Notes under the pieces: generated by a model
Databases searched by the model: none
What the model saw: only the letters and a program-made list of their open reading frames with translations
What the model was told of the DNA's origin: nothing
Shown: in pieces, positions 18,689-28,500 of the stretch
Position numbering within the stretch: the first letter of the stretch is position 1
How the letters are laid out: every line of letters begins with the position of its first letter
Program-made: the position numbers and the translations under genes
NCBI RefSeq assembly: GCF_001746915.1
Contig: NZ_MJGC01000088.1
Span: 62,001-126,000 of the forward strand
Direction: 5' to 3'
Length of the DNA stretch: 64,000 bases
Source of the DNA: Desertifilum tharense IPPAS B-1220
GTDB taxonomy: Bacteria > Cyanobacteriota > Cyanobacteriia > Cyanobacteriales > Desertifilaceae

Positions 18689-18843
18689 GAAGAAGGGAGT
18701 TGGGAATTGGGAGTTAGGGGTTGGGGAAGAAGGGAGTTGGGAATTGGGAGTTAGGGGTTGGGGAAGAAGGGAGTTGGGAGTTGGGAGTTAGGGGTTGGGG
18801 AAGAAGGGAGTTGGGAGTTGGGAATTGGGAGTTGGGGAGGAAG
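18689..18843 (+). repeat. 37-bp tandem repeat (heptamer-based, G-rich), 4 copies
   Basis: Four copies with a 37-bp period start at 18689, 18726, 18763 and 18800 (each begins GAAGAAGGGAG). They are built from 7-bp blocks GGGAGTT/GGGAATT/AGGGGTT. Heptanucleotide and 37-bp tandem repeats are known from filamentous cyanobacteria. The run of GGG triplets could form G-quadruplexes in the coding strand. It fills the whole gap between the second and third dynamin genes and ends at the ribosome site of the third. Confidence 0.85.
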
Positions 18844-18844
18844 G

Positions 18845-20506
18845 ATGGAATACTCTTCGGAATTTGCTAACCTGGTTGCGTCTGTTCAGTCGGCTTTGGG
18901 CTTAATTGATTTTGAGTCTAACGCTAGCTTGCGCCAAGATGCCCTTAACTTATGCGACTATTTAGCCGATCCGGTTTTCCGCATTGCCGTATTTGGGCCG
19001 TTTAATCATGGTAAATCTACCTTGTTAAATGCCTTACTGGGTAGTCGGACTCTCCCGATCGATCTCATTCCCACAACGGGGGCTGCGATCGCAGTACGCT
19101 ACGGTACAGAAATCACGACTCGCATTACCTTCTCTAACGGTCGAGAGATTGTGGAACCGGGAACCGATATCCTCAAACAATACGCCATTTTAGATGACCA
19201 ACGGCGGATGCGAGGGGATGTGACGGGGGTGAATGTTACCTATCCCCATCCTTTCTTGCAAACCGGGATAGAATTTCTGGACTTACCTGGAACTAACGAT
19301 CGCGAGGCGCAAGAAATGCTAGTGCGCGATCGCCTTTTTACCTGCGATCTAATTATCCAGGTTTTGGATGCTCGCAAGCTGATGACGTTGGGGGAACGCG
19401 AACACCTGCGCGACTGGCTATTAGATCGCGAGATTAAAAGTATCGTGTTTGTGGTGAATTTCCTGAATTTATTGGAACCTGACGAACAGAAAGAGGTCTT
19501 TCACCGCCTGCGGTTTGTGGCAGAGAGTTTTCGCGCCGATCTTCCCTCTGGCATTAGCAACCTCTACCGGGTTGATGCTCTACCGGCCCTGAGAGCTAGA
19601 TTAAAAGGGGATACTTCTGCGGCGCAAGTGAGTGGGTTAGCGGCGTTTGAATCAGCCTTACAAGCCATTACAGCGGCACAACAGGAACGGTTGCGGGTTC
19701 GTCTCCCTCGCATTCAGGCGATCGCTTCTCAAATTCAACAGCAGTTACAGGCTAAAGTAGAAGCGTTTAATGCAGAATTAGTCGCCGCTAAAGAGAAGCA
19801 ACAGGCGAAAATTGCCATTCAACAAAAAGCGGAAAAACTCATTCGCCAAGGGTTCCAAGCTAGCGCCTCGGAGTTAGAAAGCTGGCTGTATCTCCCCAAA
19901 CTGCTAGAACGCTATCAATCTGAACTGGCAATGGCGCTACGTCAGGGACAATTTGAAACTTGGCAAACGCAACGCCTGCAAAGCGCGATCGCACCTCACG
20001 AACAATCGCTCAATCAATGGCTAGATAAGGGTTGCGAGTTTTTTCAACAGCAACATCCAGGTACCCTCAAGTTTCCCTATCCCAGTCCCCCCCAAGTCAC
20101 CTTACCCAAACCGCCTCAAACTGCGACCTCAAAAAGTGATTCAGACTTAATGCCAGTGGCGCTATCTACAGGAATTGGTTGGATTTTGGGGGGGCCGGTA
20201 GGCGCGGCGGTTGTCGGGGGTGCCAGCTATCTGATCGGCCGCACGCCCTCTCAAAAATCGGCAAATTCTCCCCCGGAAAGTCAAATTTTACAAGCCTATC
20301 AAGAAGCCGCAGAGGATTATTTAACCCATCTCAATATTGAATGGCTGGCAAACCTGCGCGATTTCCAACAAAAATTAGAGACAATTATCTGTTATAAAAG
20401 TGAAGATGAACCTTTAGAATCAACGCCTGCTTCCTATCAAATTCAACTAGCACAAAGTTTGATAGATAACCTCTCTCTAGAGATAGAGAAAATAGGGCGT
20501 TTATAA
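18845..20506 (+). CDS. Dynamin-family GTPase (third, divergent copy)
   Basis: 553 aa from ATG at 18845, preceded by GGGAGGAAGG. A longer frame from 18758 only reads through the tandem repeat and is rejected. G1 is GPFNHGKST (about 51-59), G3 DLPGTND, and the G4 position reads VVNFLN. This differs clearly from the two upstream paralogues. The stalk is shorter, a coiled-coil region (about 290-330, EAFNAELVAAKEKQQAKIAI) follows, and a small glycine-rich hydrophobic patch (GIGWILGGPVGAAVVGGASY) replaces the large paddle. The next small membrane protein starts 7 bp after its stop, so they are probably co-transcribed. Confidence 0.85.
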   Translation: MEYSSEFANLVASVQSALGLIDFESNASLRQDALNLCDYLADPVFRIAVFGPFNHGKSTLLNALLGSRTLPIDLIPTTGAAIAVRYGTEITTRITFSNGREIVEPGTDILKQYAILDDQRRMRGDVTGVNVTYPHPFLQTGIEFLDLPGTNDREAQEMLVRDRLFTCDLIIQVLDARKLMTLGEREHLRDWLLDREIKSIVFVVNFLNLLEPDEQKEVFHRLRFVAESFRADLPSGISNLYRVDALPALRARLKGDTSAAQVSGLAAFESALQAITAAQQERLRVRLPRIQAIASQIQQQLQAKVEAFNAELVAAKEKQQAKIAIQQKAEKLIRQGFQASASELESWLYLPKLLERYQSELAMALRQGQFETWQTQRLQSAIAPHEQSLNQWLDKGCEFFQQQHPGTLKFPYPSPPQVTLPKPPQTATSKSDSDLMPVALSTGIGWILGGPVGAAVVGGASYLIGRTPSQKSANSPPESQILQAYQEAAEDYLTHLNIEWLANLRDFQQKLETIICYKSEDEPLESTPASYQIQLAQSLIDNLSLEIEKIGRL

Positions 20507-20512
20507 ACTCGA

Positions 20513-21004
20513 ATGATTTATATTAGTCTGATTTCCCTATTGGGAATAATAGATATTGCGATCGCGATCGCTTATCTCATCCTCTCGCCGCGTTGGTCGC
20601 TGGCCAAGTTGCAATTGCCGAAAGTCTTTGGCACAACTGGAATTATTCTATTAATTATCCAAGTTGCGATCGCTCTTCCCTTGGTCATTGGTTCAGGGAT
20701 TATCTTTGCCTTTCAAGGCTGGCGGCTAAACTTCCCCTTAAGGATTGCTTATTTTAGCTTTTATTGCCTGCTATTTTTCCTAGGACTGCGTAACTTTTAT
20801 CGGTTTCCCAATTCCTCTGGACGCCTCTATCAAGTTATCTTCCCGGCAGTGCTACTGCTTCTTAGCGGTATTCTATTCCTCTTTAACGCCCGTCCGCTCG
20901 ATCCTGTCATGCAGTTATCTACAGGCCTGCTGCATCTCGTCTTGCTTTTACAGATCGTTAAAGATATCTTCTTATTGAGATGGCGATCGCCATCAGAGCG
21001 CTAA
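20513..21004 (+). CDS. Polytopic membrane protein, unknown function
   Basis: 163 aa with about five predicted membrane helices: LISLLGIIDIAIAIAYLIL at the N-terminus, IILLIIQVAIALPLVIGSGI, IAYFSFYCLLFFLGL, VIFPAVLLLLSGILFLF, and a C-terminal LLHLVLLLQIVKDIFLL. It begins 7 bp after the third dynamin-like gene and likely forms an operon with it. A membrane partner for a dynamin GTPase is an attractive idea but is inference. The stop overlaps the stop of the convergent YdcF-family gene by 4 bp. No family recognised. Confidence 0.7.
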   Translation: MIYISLISLLGIIDIAIAIAYLILSPRWSLAKLQLPKVFGTTGIILLIIQVAIALPLVIGSGIIFAFQGWRLNFPLRIAYFSFYCLLFFLGLRNFYRFPNSSGRLYQVIFPAVLLLLSGILFLFNARPLDPVMQLSTGLLHLVLLLQIVKDIFLLRWRSPSER

Positions 21005-21621
21005 TCGTGACCTTTGAGCTTTTCAATCAAATTCTCCCCCGTCGTCCCAGCAATCACCCACAAAACCGCCCTTGCGCCATCTCGAATCGCCTTTTCAATC
21101 GGTTCTGTATCGCGTCCAGAAGGCACAGAAATCGGCTTAAACGCAATCCCCCGACTCCCCAGAACAATCTCGCCAATCACCTGAGCGCGGCGCATATGAT
21201 CGTCAGAAGTAATCAAATAAATACAAGTAATATCCCGCGCCTTCAACTCATCAACCAGCGTCGTGAAATTCGTCACCGTATCCACCGCCTGATAGTCTAA
21301 GTGAATGCGTTCGGGCGCAATTCCCGCCTCAGAAAACACCCATTCTGAATATTCCGGGTTGCTGCCACTCGATACCCAGATTTCCAGATTAGGATGTTCT
21401 TTCGCAAACTCAGCAGCAAAAACCTCGCGAACAGGTGCCCCCCCCAAAACCAGTACCGCCTGCGGCTGAGACACATACGTCCTGACTTGCTTATAGCTAA
21501 ACCAAACCGTCCCTGCCAAGATGGCAAACAACGAAACCCGCCACAATAAAGCCCTAGTTCTAGAGCGATTTTTCCGAGTGGGTTTGTAACGTTGTCCGCT
21601 GAGACCGATCCTTAACATCAT
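21001..21621 (-). CDS. YdcF/SanA (DUF218) family membrane-anchored protein
   Basis: 206 aa. A basic N-terminus (residues 1-25) and a single transmembrane segment (about 27-45, LLWRVSLFAILAGTVWFSY) precede a DUF218/YdcF domain. The domain starts AVLVLGGAPVR and includes the GSNPEYSEW, AVDTVTNF and LITSDDHMRRA motifs typical of the family. Family members such as ElyC and SanA act in envelope integrity and undecaprenyl-phosphate metabolism; the exact role here is unknown. It is convergent with, and overlaps the stop of, the small membrane protein gene. Confidence 0.85.
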   Translation of the reverse strand: MMLRIGLSGQRYKPTRKNRSRTRALLWRVSLFAILAGTVWFSYKQVRTYVSQPQAVLVLGGAPVREVFAAEFAKEHPNLEIWVSSGSNPEYSEWVFSEAGIAPERIHLDYQAVDTVTNFTTLVDELKARDITCIYLITSDDHMRRAQVIGEIVLGSRGIAFKPISVPSGRDTEPIEKAIRDGARAVLWVIAGTTGENLIEKLKGHD

Positions 21622-21664
21622 GATTTAAACAGGGATTGAAGTGATCCAATCGAGAGGTCATCCA

Positions 21665-21813
21665 TTGTGCCCAGTTACAGGCTGAGATTGCAATAGGGTG
21701 CTGTTGTCAAAAGTGTACAGCGAACTGCTAGCCTTCTCTTGTGCCCAGTTACAGGCTGAGATTGCAATAGGGTGCTGTTGTCAAAAGTGTACAGCGAACT
21801 GCTAGCCTTCTCT
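21665..21813. repeat. Perfect 74-bp tandem duplication
   Basis: A 74-bp unit beginning TTGTGCCCAGTTACAGG occurs twice head to tail (21665-21738 and 21739-21812) without a mismatch that I can see. It lies in the non-coding gap between the YdcF gene and tRNA-Arg. The perfect identity suggests a recent duplication. No ORF crosses it, and function is unknown. Confidence 0.9.
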
Positions 21814-22108
21814 CATGCTTTAGCTTTTCTTTCTCCCGGATTTGCAATCAGCAAAGCTATCCTAAACCCACTCTAACAAGTTGAGTCTTGGCTTCTCAGC
21901 AACTCTAGCTACCGCGTGCTGAGTCAAAAATCAGTCAGGTTAATCTTTTGAATCCGTTCAGCTTGTCGTAAGCGTTATCGCTACACCTATAGCTGTTAAC
22001 TATGCATAGTCAAAAATTATAGTCATCGTCAAAATCCCTTTGCTCTGAAGTGACTGCCTTATAGCTAATAGAGCTAAAAACGCCTGGGATAGAAAGGTTT
22101 GAGGGAAC
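21814..22108. other. Intergenic region upstream of tRNA-Arg
   Basis: About 295 bases without a convincing ORF or further repeat. It contains AT-rich stretches (near 22000-22030, CTATGCATAG), but no recognised RNA gene or promoter could be assigned. Confidence 0.35.
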
Positions 22109-22181
<73 letters not shown>

Positions 22182-22203
22182 AATTACATAGCGATCATAA
22201 CAG

Positions 22204-23322
22204 CTATCCGAGGTAGCGAGCCAGCGACTGCCAAGGTTTATCCCAGGGTTCTCCGCCCACTTCCAACCCGCATAAATGACTCTGGGCTTCTAGAACCAGA
22301 GAAGAACGCAAACCCTGGCGCTTTCTGAGTTGCAAGGTGAGTTTGCCATGCATGGTATCTCGACAGCAGAAGTCTAAACCCTTCGGAGTCGGGGCGCGTA
22401 AGGGCGTCCCTGGTTTATTCGTCGTTCCGGTTAACTCAACCTCATATTCTGAATTGCGGGCCTGCATTTGCCAGCATCCCCACGGTTCAATCTGCCAGCA
22501 CACTTCAGCATTCCAAGGCACAAACTCATAAAATTGACCTTGGTAATGAATGCCCACCAGCGCCGCCGACTCCATCCACCCTAAAATACCTCGCTTACCA
22601 CCACCGGCAGTGAGGGCTAAGTCGGGTTCGTCTATAAAACTATTGCAATTGAGCCAAAACCACTTTTTCGGGAAGGCGCGGCCCCAATTTTTCTCGCTGT
22701 AGGTGGGGGCATCTTGAAAGGCGTAACATTTACCTTGCCACTCTATTTCCCCAGTGGCTAAACCGTGGGCCTGTAAAATCTGCCAACCGGGTTCAAAGAT
22801 GGGGAGAAACGAAAGCCACCCGGCGGTTGACTGCTGAAGGCTGTTGGCAGGACCCCAACCGTAGACGGGTTTAATTGTATATTGCCAGCGGGCGCTTTGA
22901 CCCGTGCCGGGATCGTGAAGAACGCCTTGGTGCCAGGTGGCGGTTGCTTGATAGCCTTCTTGGACGGAATGGTTAAAGTCTGCGGGTTCGAGATAGCGGG
23001 GGAGTAAGGTTAAGGGTGAATCTTCTCCTTTAAGTTGTCGCCAATGACCTAAACCCAGGGCGTGTCGCCAAGCCCAAAAGGTGCGAACGTCGGGAAAGGT
23101 GCGACAAAAGTATTCGTCGTTAGGCCCTAGAATTTGCGCGGCCCCACCAGTGTAGGGTTGAGTTCCTGTGGGGTCTTCAATGGAGTACATGAAGGCGAAG
23201 GTTTGCCCAATATCGGGTAAGGTGACGCGATAATACCAGCCTTCAAAAAAGCGATCGCTGATTGTGTCCCAATGGTAGCCGCTATGGGGAGTTTGTAGGG
23301 GAGCGTTAGCAAATCCAGGCAT
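22204..23322 (-). CDS. Tocopherol cyclase
   Basis: 372-aa homologue of plant VTE1 and cyanobacterial Slr1737. It closes the chromanol ring of 2-methyl/2,3-dimethyl-6-phytyl-benzoquinol in tocopherol (vitamin E) synthesis at membranes. Recognised by the N-terminal HSGYHWDTISDRFFEGWYYR signature, FAFMYSIEDPTG, the ENW-like YSEKNWGRAFPKKWFW motif and the LTAGGG block. Length matches the family. The start ATG at 23322 gives MPGFANAPLQTPHSGYHWD. No other tocopherol gene is adjacent; genes of this pathway are usually scattered in cyanobacteria. Confidence 0.93.
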   Translation of the reverse strand: MPGFANAPLQTPHSGYHWDTISDRFFEGWYYRVTLPDIGQTFAFMYSIEDPTGTQPYTGGAAQILGPNDEYFCRTFPDVRTFWAWRHALGLGHWRQLKGEDSPLTLLPRYLEPADFNHSVQEGYQATATWHQGVLHDPGTGQSARWQYTIKPVYGWGPANSLQQSTAGWLSFLPIFEPGWQILQAHGLATGEIEWQGKCYAFQDAPTYSEKNWGRAFPKKWFWLNCNSFIDEPDLALTAGGGKRGILGWMESAALVGIHYQGQFYEFVPWNAEVCWQIEPWGCWQMQARNSEYEVELTGTTNKPGTPLRAPTPKGLDFCCRDTMHGKLTLQLRKRQGLRSSLVLEAQSHLCGLEVGGEPWDKPWQSLARYLG

Positions 23323-23724
23323 GATCAGTCTTTGTTCGGGTTCGCTTCTCCATTGTGCCTTCAGACTCGCAAACTTGGGAATGGGTACAAAGGTAGGTCT
23401 CAGAGGGCAAGCAACCCTCCAGCAATATTTTAGGGCTTAGATGCGATCGCATATGGCTTGCGGTAGAGTTGGGTCTGCTTGAACTTAGGACTAGAGAATG
23501 ACTGAGGGTTCTATCTTCAGAGCAACCTCGCAGGATATTCTAGGTTGCTACGCTTAAGTTAAGCAGTGAGGAGTGAAATTGGTACGAACTATTTCTTAAT
23601 CTGTTGAACGATTAGAAATGAACAAGCTAAACGCTCCAGGGAAGCACTCGTGACGCCAACTCGTCAATTTAGAGGTGTAGAAATTGACTTTCTCTAGTTC
23701 CCCAACTGCCAAGCTGTTTTGCAA
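23323..23724. other. Intergenic region, about 400 bp
   Basis: Divergent region between tocopherol cyclase and the small membrane protein. I see no ORF, RNA gene or strong repeat. It has scattered GCGATCGC-like sites and an AT-rich segment near 23580-23620. Promoters for both flanking genes must lie here but none is convincing by eye. Confidence 0.35.
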
Positions 23725-24015
23725 ATGGTTACATTTGCCTTATTTATGAGTAATCTAGCAGATTCTGAGATATCATCTATTTCTTTAATTCGCAAATTAT
23801 TGCCTTTTTTATTAAGTTTTCTCGACGATATATTACTCATCGGTCTTTCTCGATTAGGGTGTAACCTCCCCTGGTTGCAGTGGCTATCTCCCGCGATTAT
23901 GGTGGGGACAGGAATCTACTTTTTGGTGCAATTCTGGCAAAGTCCCTACGGTGCAGCGAAAGCGAGGGAACTTTGGGAGTCCTTTCAACAACCTGAAGAA
24001 GCACTGGAAGCTTAA
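23725..24015 (+). CDS. Small hypothetical membrane protein
   Basis: About 96 aa from the ATG at 23725; an alternative ATG at 23746 gives MSNLADSE. It has two hydrophobic segments (LIRKLLPFLLSFLDDILLIGL and LSPAIMVGTGIYFLVQFW) and an acidic C-terminus (ELWESFQQPEEALEA). No family is recognised. It is followed by a strong GC hairpin and is convergent with a polytopic membrane protein gene. Reading frame and terminator support a real gene, but the start is uncertain. Confidence 0.5.
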   Translation: MVTFALFMSNLADSEISSISLIRKLLPFLLSFLDDILLIGLSRLGCNLPWLQWLSPAIMVGTGIYFLVQFWQSPYGAAKARELWESFQQPEEALEA

Positions 24016-24022
24016 AGAAAGT

Positions 24023-24040
24023 TGCGGGCAAAAGCCCGCA
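24023..24040. terminator. Bidirectional hairpin terminator
   Basis: TGCGGGC (24023-24029) and GCCCGCA (24034-24040) pair perfectly around an AAAA loop. It sits between two convergent genes (stops at 24015 and 24058). On the minus strand it is followed by AACTTTCTTT and on the plus strand by TTTGC, so it can serve both directions. Confidence 0.7.
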
Positions 24041-24057
24041 TTTGCATCTGTTCAACG

Positions 24058-25455
24058 TTAAGCAACTCGTCGGCGAATTCCCATCCATCCGTACCAATGA
24101 CGCACCGCTAGCCAAACTGCCGATAGCAGTCCAGCGAAACTCAAGGTTAAACCGCTATAGGGAATTAATAAACCAAAGACGGGAATAACGGCCCCAGCGA
24201 GGGTGGCAATAATAGCGGCCCAAGATTGCTGGCGACTGAAGCCCAGCCCCCAAGCCAGGAACAAGAGAACGAGGGAAACGCCAACCCAAGCAATAGAGGC
24301 AGGTAGAAGGCGGCTGAGGTAGGTTAAAGCGAGCAAACTGGCAAAAAAGACCCCTCCTGCGATCGCCACATCTTGCAGGCGGATGGGAACCGATAAATAC
24401 AAGAGCAGCAACCACCACAAGAAGAGGGCCGGGCCGAGGAGTAGCAGGCGCGGTAAAATTCCGGTATTGCGGACTGGGTTAGTTGCAGTGAATACCCCAA
24501 AAGGATTTTGCACCGAGACATTATCGTCAAACGTCCAGGTAAAGCGCGTTCCCCGTCCTTCGGCTTGGGTTTCGGTGGGTGCAATTCCGCTGGCAAAATC
24601 GGCCTTGGGGAAATAGGCGATCGCATTCAGGCGAAAATTAGAGAGCAACTGTCCATTGGCGTTATAAACCCAACGCGGGCTACCTTGGGCGAGATAGGCG
24701 ACGCGGAATGTTGAGGTTTCTCCGGGTTCTAAGCGAAACGGAAACCCGTAGTCGCCGGGGTTAATGGGTTCGAGGCGGGTTCCATCGCGTTCGACGCGGA
24801 AGTTTTGCAACAGAGAATAACCGGAAGGGGGACGCACTTCAAAGAAAAAGTCTTCTGTTTCGTTGAGGCGGTTTACCACCTGGTAATCTGCGCTAAAGTC
24901 TACGCGATAAATGGTGCGATTGGTAGCGCGATCGCTCTCTTGATTTAAGGTTACTTGAACTTGCGATCCGGCTAGCGTCATAAACCGATCGACTTGGCGG
25001 ATTTCTTCCACCGTCACAAACCGACCGTCAATATAATTTTGGTAAGTAAAAGTTTGGGGGATTTCATAGCGCATTTGCGGGGCGCTTTGTTCCATGCGAT
25101 CGCCTCCTACAGTTCGCGCCACTTCTACCACTTTGGCTTGTTCCCAATGATGGTAGCGATTGGCAAGGGTAGAAGAAAAGAAGAAACCCACCACTAATAA
25201 AACTAAAATTAGCCCTCCATGTTGCAAAATCTGTAACATAAAGTCATAGCGCGTCAGCCATTGTTGCGTCCAAAGGCGAGTGTCGTTTACATCGCGGCGC
25301 AACGCTAAACTAATACCCGCAAAAACGATACCTAACGCCCCGATTAAGAGCGTTAGAATCAAAAAAATGGTCAACCCCTGAGTGCCAAATTGAATTAACT
25401 CATTCGGATGAGTCAGATCCGGTAAATTCGGAATTCCCTGCGGCGTCGAAAACAT
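24058..25455 (-). CDS. Polytopic membrane protein with large soluble loop
   Basis: 465 aa. Two N-terminal membrane helices (about 28-50 and 78-98) are followed by a ~230-residue soluble region (about 100-335) rich in beta-strand pattern (FFFEVRPPSGYSLLQNFRV, FRVAYLAQGSPRWVY). Then come about five or six C-terminal helices (RLLLLGPALFLWWLLLLYLS onward) and a basic tail MGIRRRVA. The layout recalls CreD-like inner-membrane proteins, but I cannot claim homology. It is a single gene, convergent with the small protein and separated from the second kinase by 130 bp. Confidence 0.7.
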   Translation of the reverse strand: MFSTPQGIPNLPDLTHPNELIQFGTQGLTIFLILTLLIGALGIVFAGISLALRRDVNDTRLWTQQWLTRYDFMLQILQHGGLILVLLVVGFFFSSTLANRYHHWEQAKVVEVARTVGGDRMEQSAPQMRYEIPQTFTYQNYIDGRFVTVEEIRQVDRFMTLAGSQVQVTLNQESDRATNRTIYRVDFSADYQVVNRLNETEDFFFEVRPPSGYSLLQNFRVERDGTRLEPINPGDYGFPFRLEPGETSTFRVAYLAQGSPRWVYNANGQLLSNFRLNAIAYFPKADFASGIAPTETQAEGRGTRFTWTFDDNVSVQNPFGVFTATNPVRNTGILPRLLLLGPALFLWWLLLLYLSVPIRLQDVAIAGGVFFASLLALTYLSRLLPASIAWVGVSLVLLFLAWGLGFSRQQSWAAIIATLAGAVIPVFGLLIPYSGLTLSFAGLLSAVWLAVRHWYGWMGIRRRVA

Positions 25456-25587
25456 AGATCGATAGGTTAGAGGAAAGATACCTTATTGATCTACAAATCG
25501 TTTTTCAGAGTTCCCTACCGATACGAGATTTCAAAAAGTGAAGGATCGGAGTTGGGTCAACCGATCCAACCGACTCGGCTTTATTCC

Positions 25588-28500
25588 CTAAACAGGTATC
25601 GTAAACCAGAACGTTGTCCCCACACCAAGCGTACTGTCTACACCAATTTCGCCACCGTGGGCGGTGATAATTTGGCGACAGAGGTATAAGCCTAAGCCTA
25701 AACCGGGGGAGTGTCTTGAGGTTTGACCTCGGACGTAGAGTTGAAAGACAGTAGCACAATCTTCTGGGGACATTCCCACCCCGTTATCTGTAAGGGAAAA
25801 GCGGATAACAGAAGATTCAGCAACGATAACTTCAGCCCCAATCTCGATTTTGATGCCCGGTGGATTGTGCTTGAGGGCATTTCCGATTAAGTTTTCAAAG
25901 ACGCGCCGCAGTTGGGGACAATCAACCTCAACAAGGGGTAAATTCTCAGGTAAATTTTGGACTAAGGACGCTTGATGTTTGATAATTAAGGGTTCCAAAT
26001 CGGCAGCTAAACCTTGAATGACCTCATTGAGTTGCGTGGGTTTGGGGGAAAGCACAATTCCCCGAATTTCCGAGGCGGCGGTTTCTAATAAAGAGTTAAT
26101 GAGATGCAGTTGGGCGTGGCTGCTTTGTACCATGCGTTCTAAAACTGAACGCGGAATGGGAATAGAGGGAGGTGAATCGGGTTTATTGTCTGTGGCTTTT
26201 AGGAGGTTTTGCAACACCAGCAACCACCCAGTTACGGGGGTGCGGAGATCGTGGGAAACAGCATGGAGGAAAATATCTTTGAGTTGGTTGAGTTTGAGGA
26301 GTTCGGCGTATTTCTCTTGAAGTTGGGCGGTCCGTTCGGCGACAGTTCGTTCTAATCCGGCGGTGAGTTGGGCTTGCTTGATGGCGATCGCAACTTGGGT
26401 GGATAAGGCTTCTAGTAAGTCCTTGTGCATCGCTTCCCAGTGGCGCGCATGGCTGCATTGATGGGCGACGAGAACCCCAAAGACTTCATCGCCTAACCAA
26501 ACGGGAACGCTAATCGTCGATTTGACTTGATAGTCGGCGTAATGTTGGGCGATATTGGGTGGCGCTTCAATTTGAGTGACATCATCAATGGCCCGCACTT
26601 GATGTTGAGCAAACAGGCCGCGAATTTCGTTCAGGTAGTCTGTATTGTTGGTGGTTTGTCCATACAGGGAAATCCAAGCCGGATCGACGGATTCTGCAAC
26701 CACTTCGCCGTAGGTGCCTTGGGTGTCGATGTGGGCAATATAGACGCGATCGGCCCCTAAAAATTGCCGCACTTCGCGAACGGTGGTATCAAAAATACAA
26801 TCGAGTTTCAGGGATTGGTGAATCTGCGAGGTAATTTTGGCAAACAGGCGATCGCGCTGGGCTGCAATTTGCAATTGGGCTTCGGCTTGCTTGCGTTCGC
26901 TAATATCGTTAACAACGCATAACCAGCATTGTTGCCCGCCTAAGACGATCATTTCTGCGGAGAATAAAACCGTTCGCCGTTCGCCTTGTTTTGTTAGTAA
27001 AGTTAACTCGCGATCGCGAACCGCCCCCGTCGCCTGCAAAGCCTCCACTAAGTAAGCGCGATCGCTGGGATCGTCCCAAATACTGAGTTCAAAGGCGGTT
27101 CGCCCAATCACCTCTTCTAGACAATAGCCGGTGACTTCTAAAAAGCGATCGTTGACTTCAATAAACCGGGCATTTTCTAAAAGGCTGATCGTGCAGGGAT
27201 AAGGGCTGGAACGAAAGGCGGTTGCAAACTTTTCTTCTGATTCTTGCAAGGCTTGCTGGGCTTGAACCTGGGCGGTAATATCGCGAATCACCCCTAAGAT
27301 ATGCGGTTTGCCTTTGTAAATAAACCGCGTTCCCAAAACATCCACATGGAATAAACTTCCATCTTTGCGAATATCGATCGCTTGGGTGCGATATTCGCCC
27401 CCCGCCTGAATGGTCGCGAAATACTCGCCTAACAGGTGATGATAGTCAGGATGAATATAGGCATCGGGTTTGAGTTTAATCAGTTCGTCATAGGGATAAC
27501 CAAAGATTTCGCACGCGGCGGGATTAACTTCTACCAAGGTGCCATCTAACTCATTGACAAATAGGGCATCGCGACTGGCTTCAAACATACTGCGATATTG
27601 AACTTCCTGTTCCTGTTGCAGTTGTTCCGATCGCACTTGTTCGGTAATGTCGCGTAGGATAGCCAGGAGATGGGGTTTGCCGTTGTACTCAAACTGGATA
27701 CCCCGAACTTCAACCGGGAAGGGCGTTCCATCCTTGCGAAGGTCTACCGTGCGGCGATAAAACTGTCCTCCGGCTTGCACAGTTTGGCGATACTCATAAA
27801 ATAGATGAAAATGATCCGGATGAATAAAAGCTTGGGGATATAAGCCAATAAATTCTTCGTAGGTATAGCCGTGCATTGCACAGCAGGCGGGGTTGGTTTC
27901 TATCACTTGTCCGGTTTCGGGATCGCTGATGATAATCCCATCAGTGGTGGCTTCAAAGATGCTACGATACTGGGCTTCGCGTTCTTTGAGTTGTTTTTCA
28001 AATTCTTTGCGATCGCTAATATCGCGAACGATAACTAAGACTTCATCGGCACCGCTAACAACGATCCGCCCTTCGTAGTCTCGCCATTGTCCTTGAATGA
28101 ACAGTTGGTATTCGTATAATTGGGTTTGTCCGGTGGCGAGGGCGCGTTGAATGTTCGCCATCCGTTCTTCGGCGGCTTCGCGGGGAAGGACATCAAATAG
28201 GTTTTTGCCGATAATTTCTTGAGGGGGCAAGATAATCTGATAGGCTTTATCCGCCTTTGCATCCAGATAGGTGCCATCAGCGCGGATGCGAAACATTAAG
28301 TCGGGAGTGGCTTCAATTAAAGCCCGGTTTCTGGCTTCGCTGAGTCGCAAGGCTTCTTCAGATCGCTTGCGTTCGCTAATCTCTAAAACAACCCCATCCC
28401 AGAGTACAGAGCGATCGCTTTGACGTTCGGGGCGAGAAGCGCATTGAATCCACTTTAACCGTCCGGAATGGGTGACAATGCGTCCTTCCCAATAGAAGGG

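Noticed and set aside
18758..18844. N-terminal extension of the third dynamin-like protein
   Set aside because: It is a translation of the 37-bp repeat. The ATG at 18845 has its own ribosome site and starts the conserved sequence.
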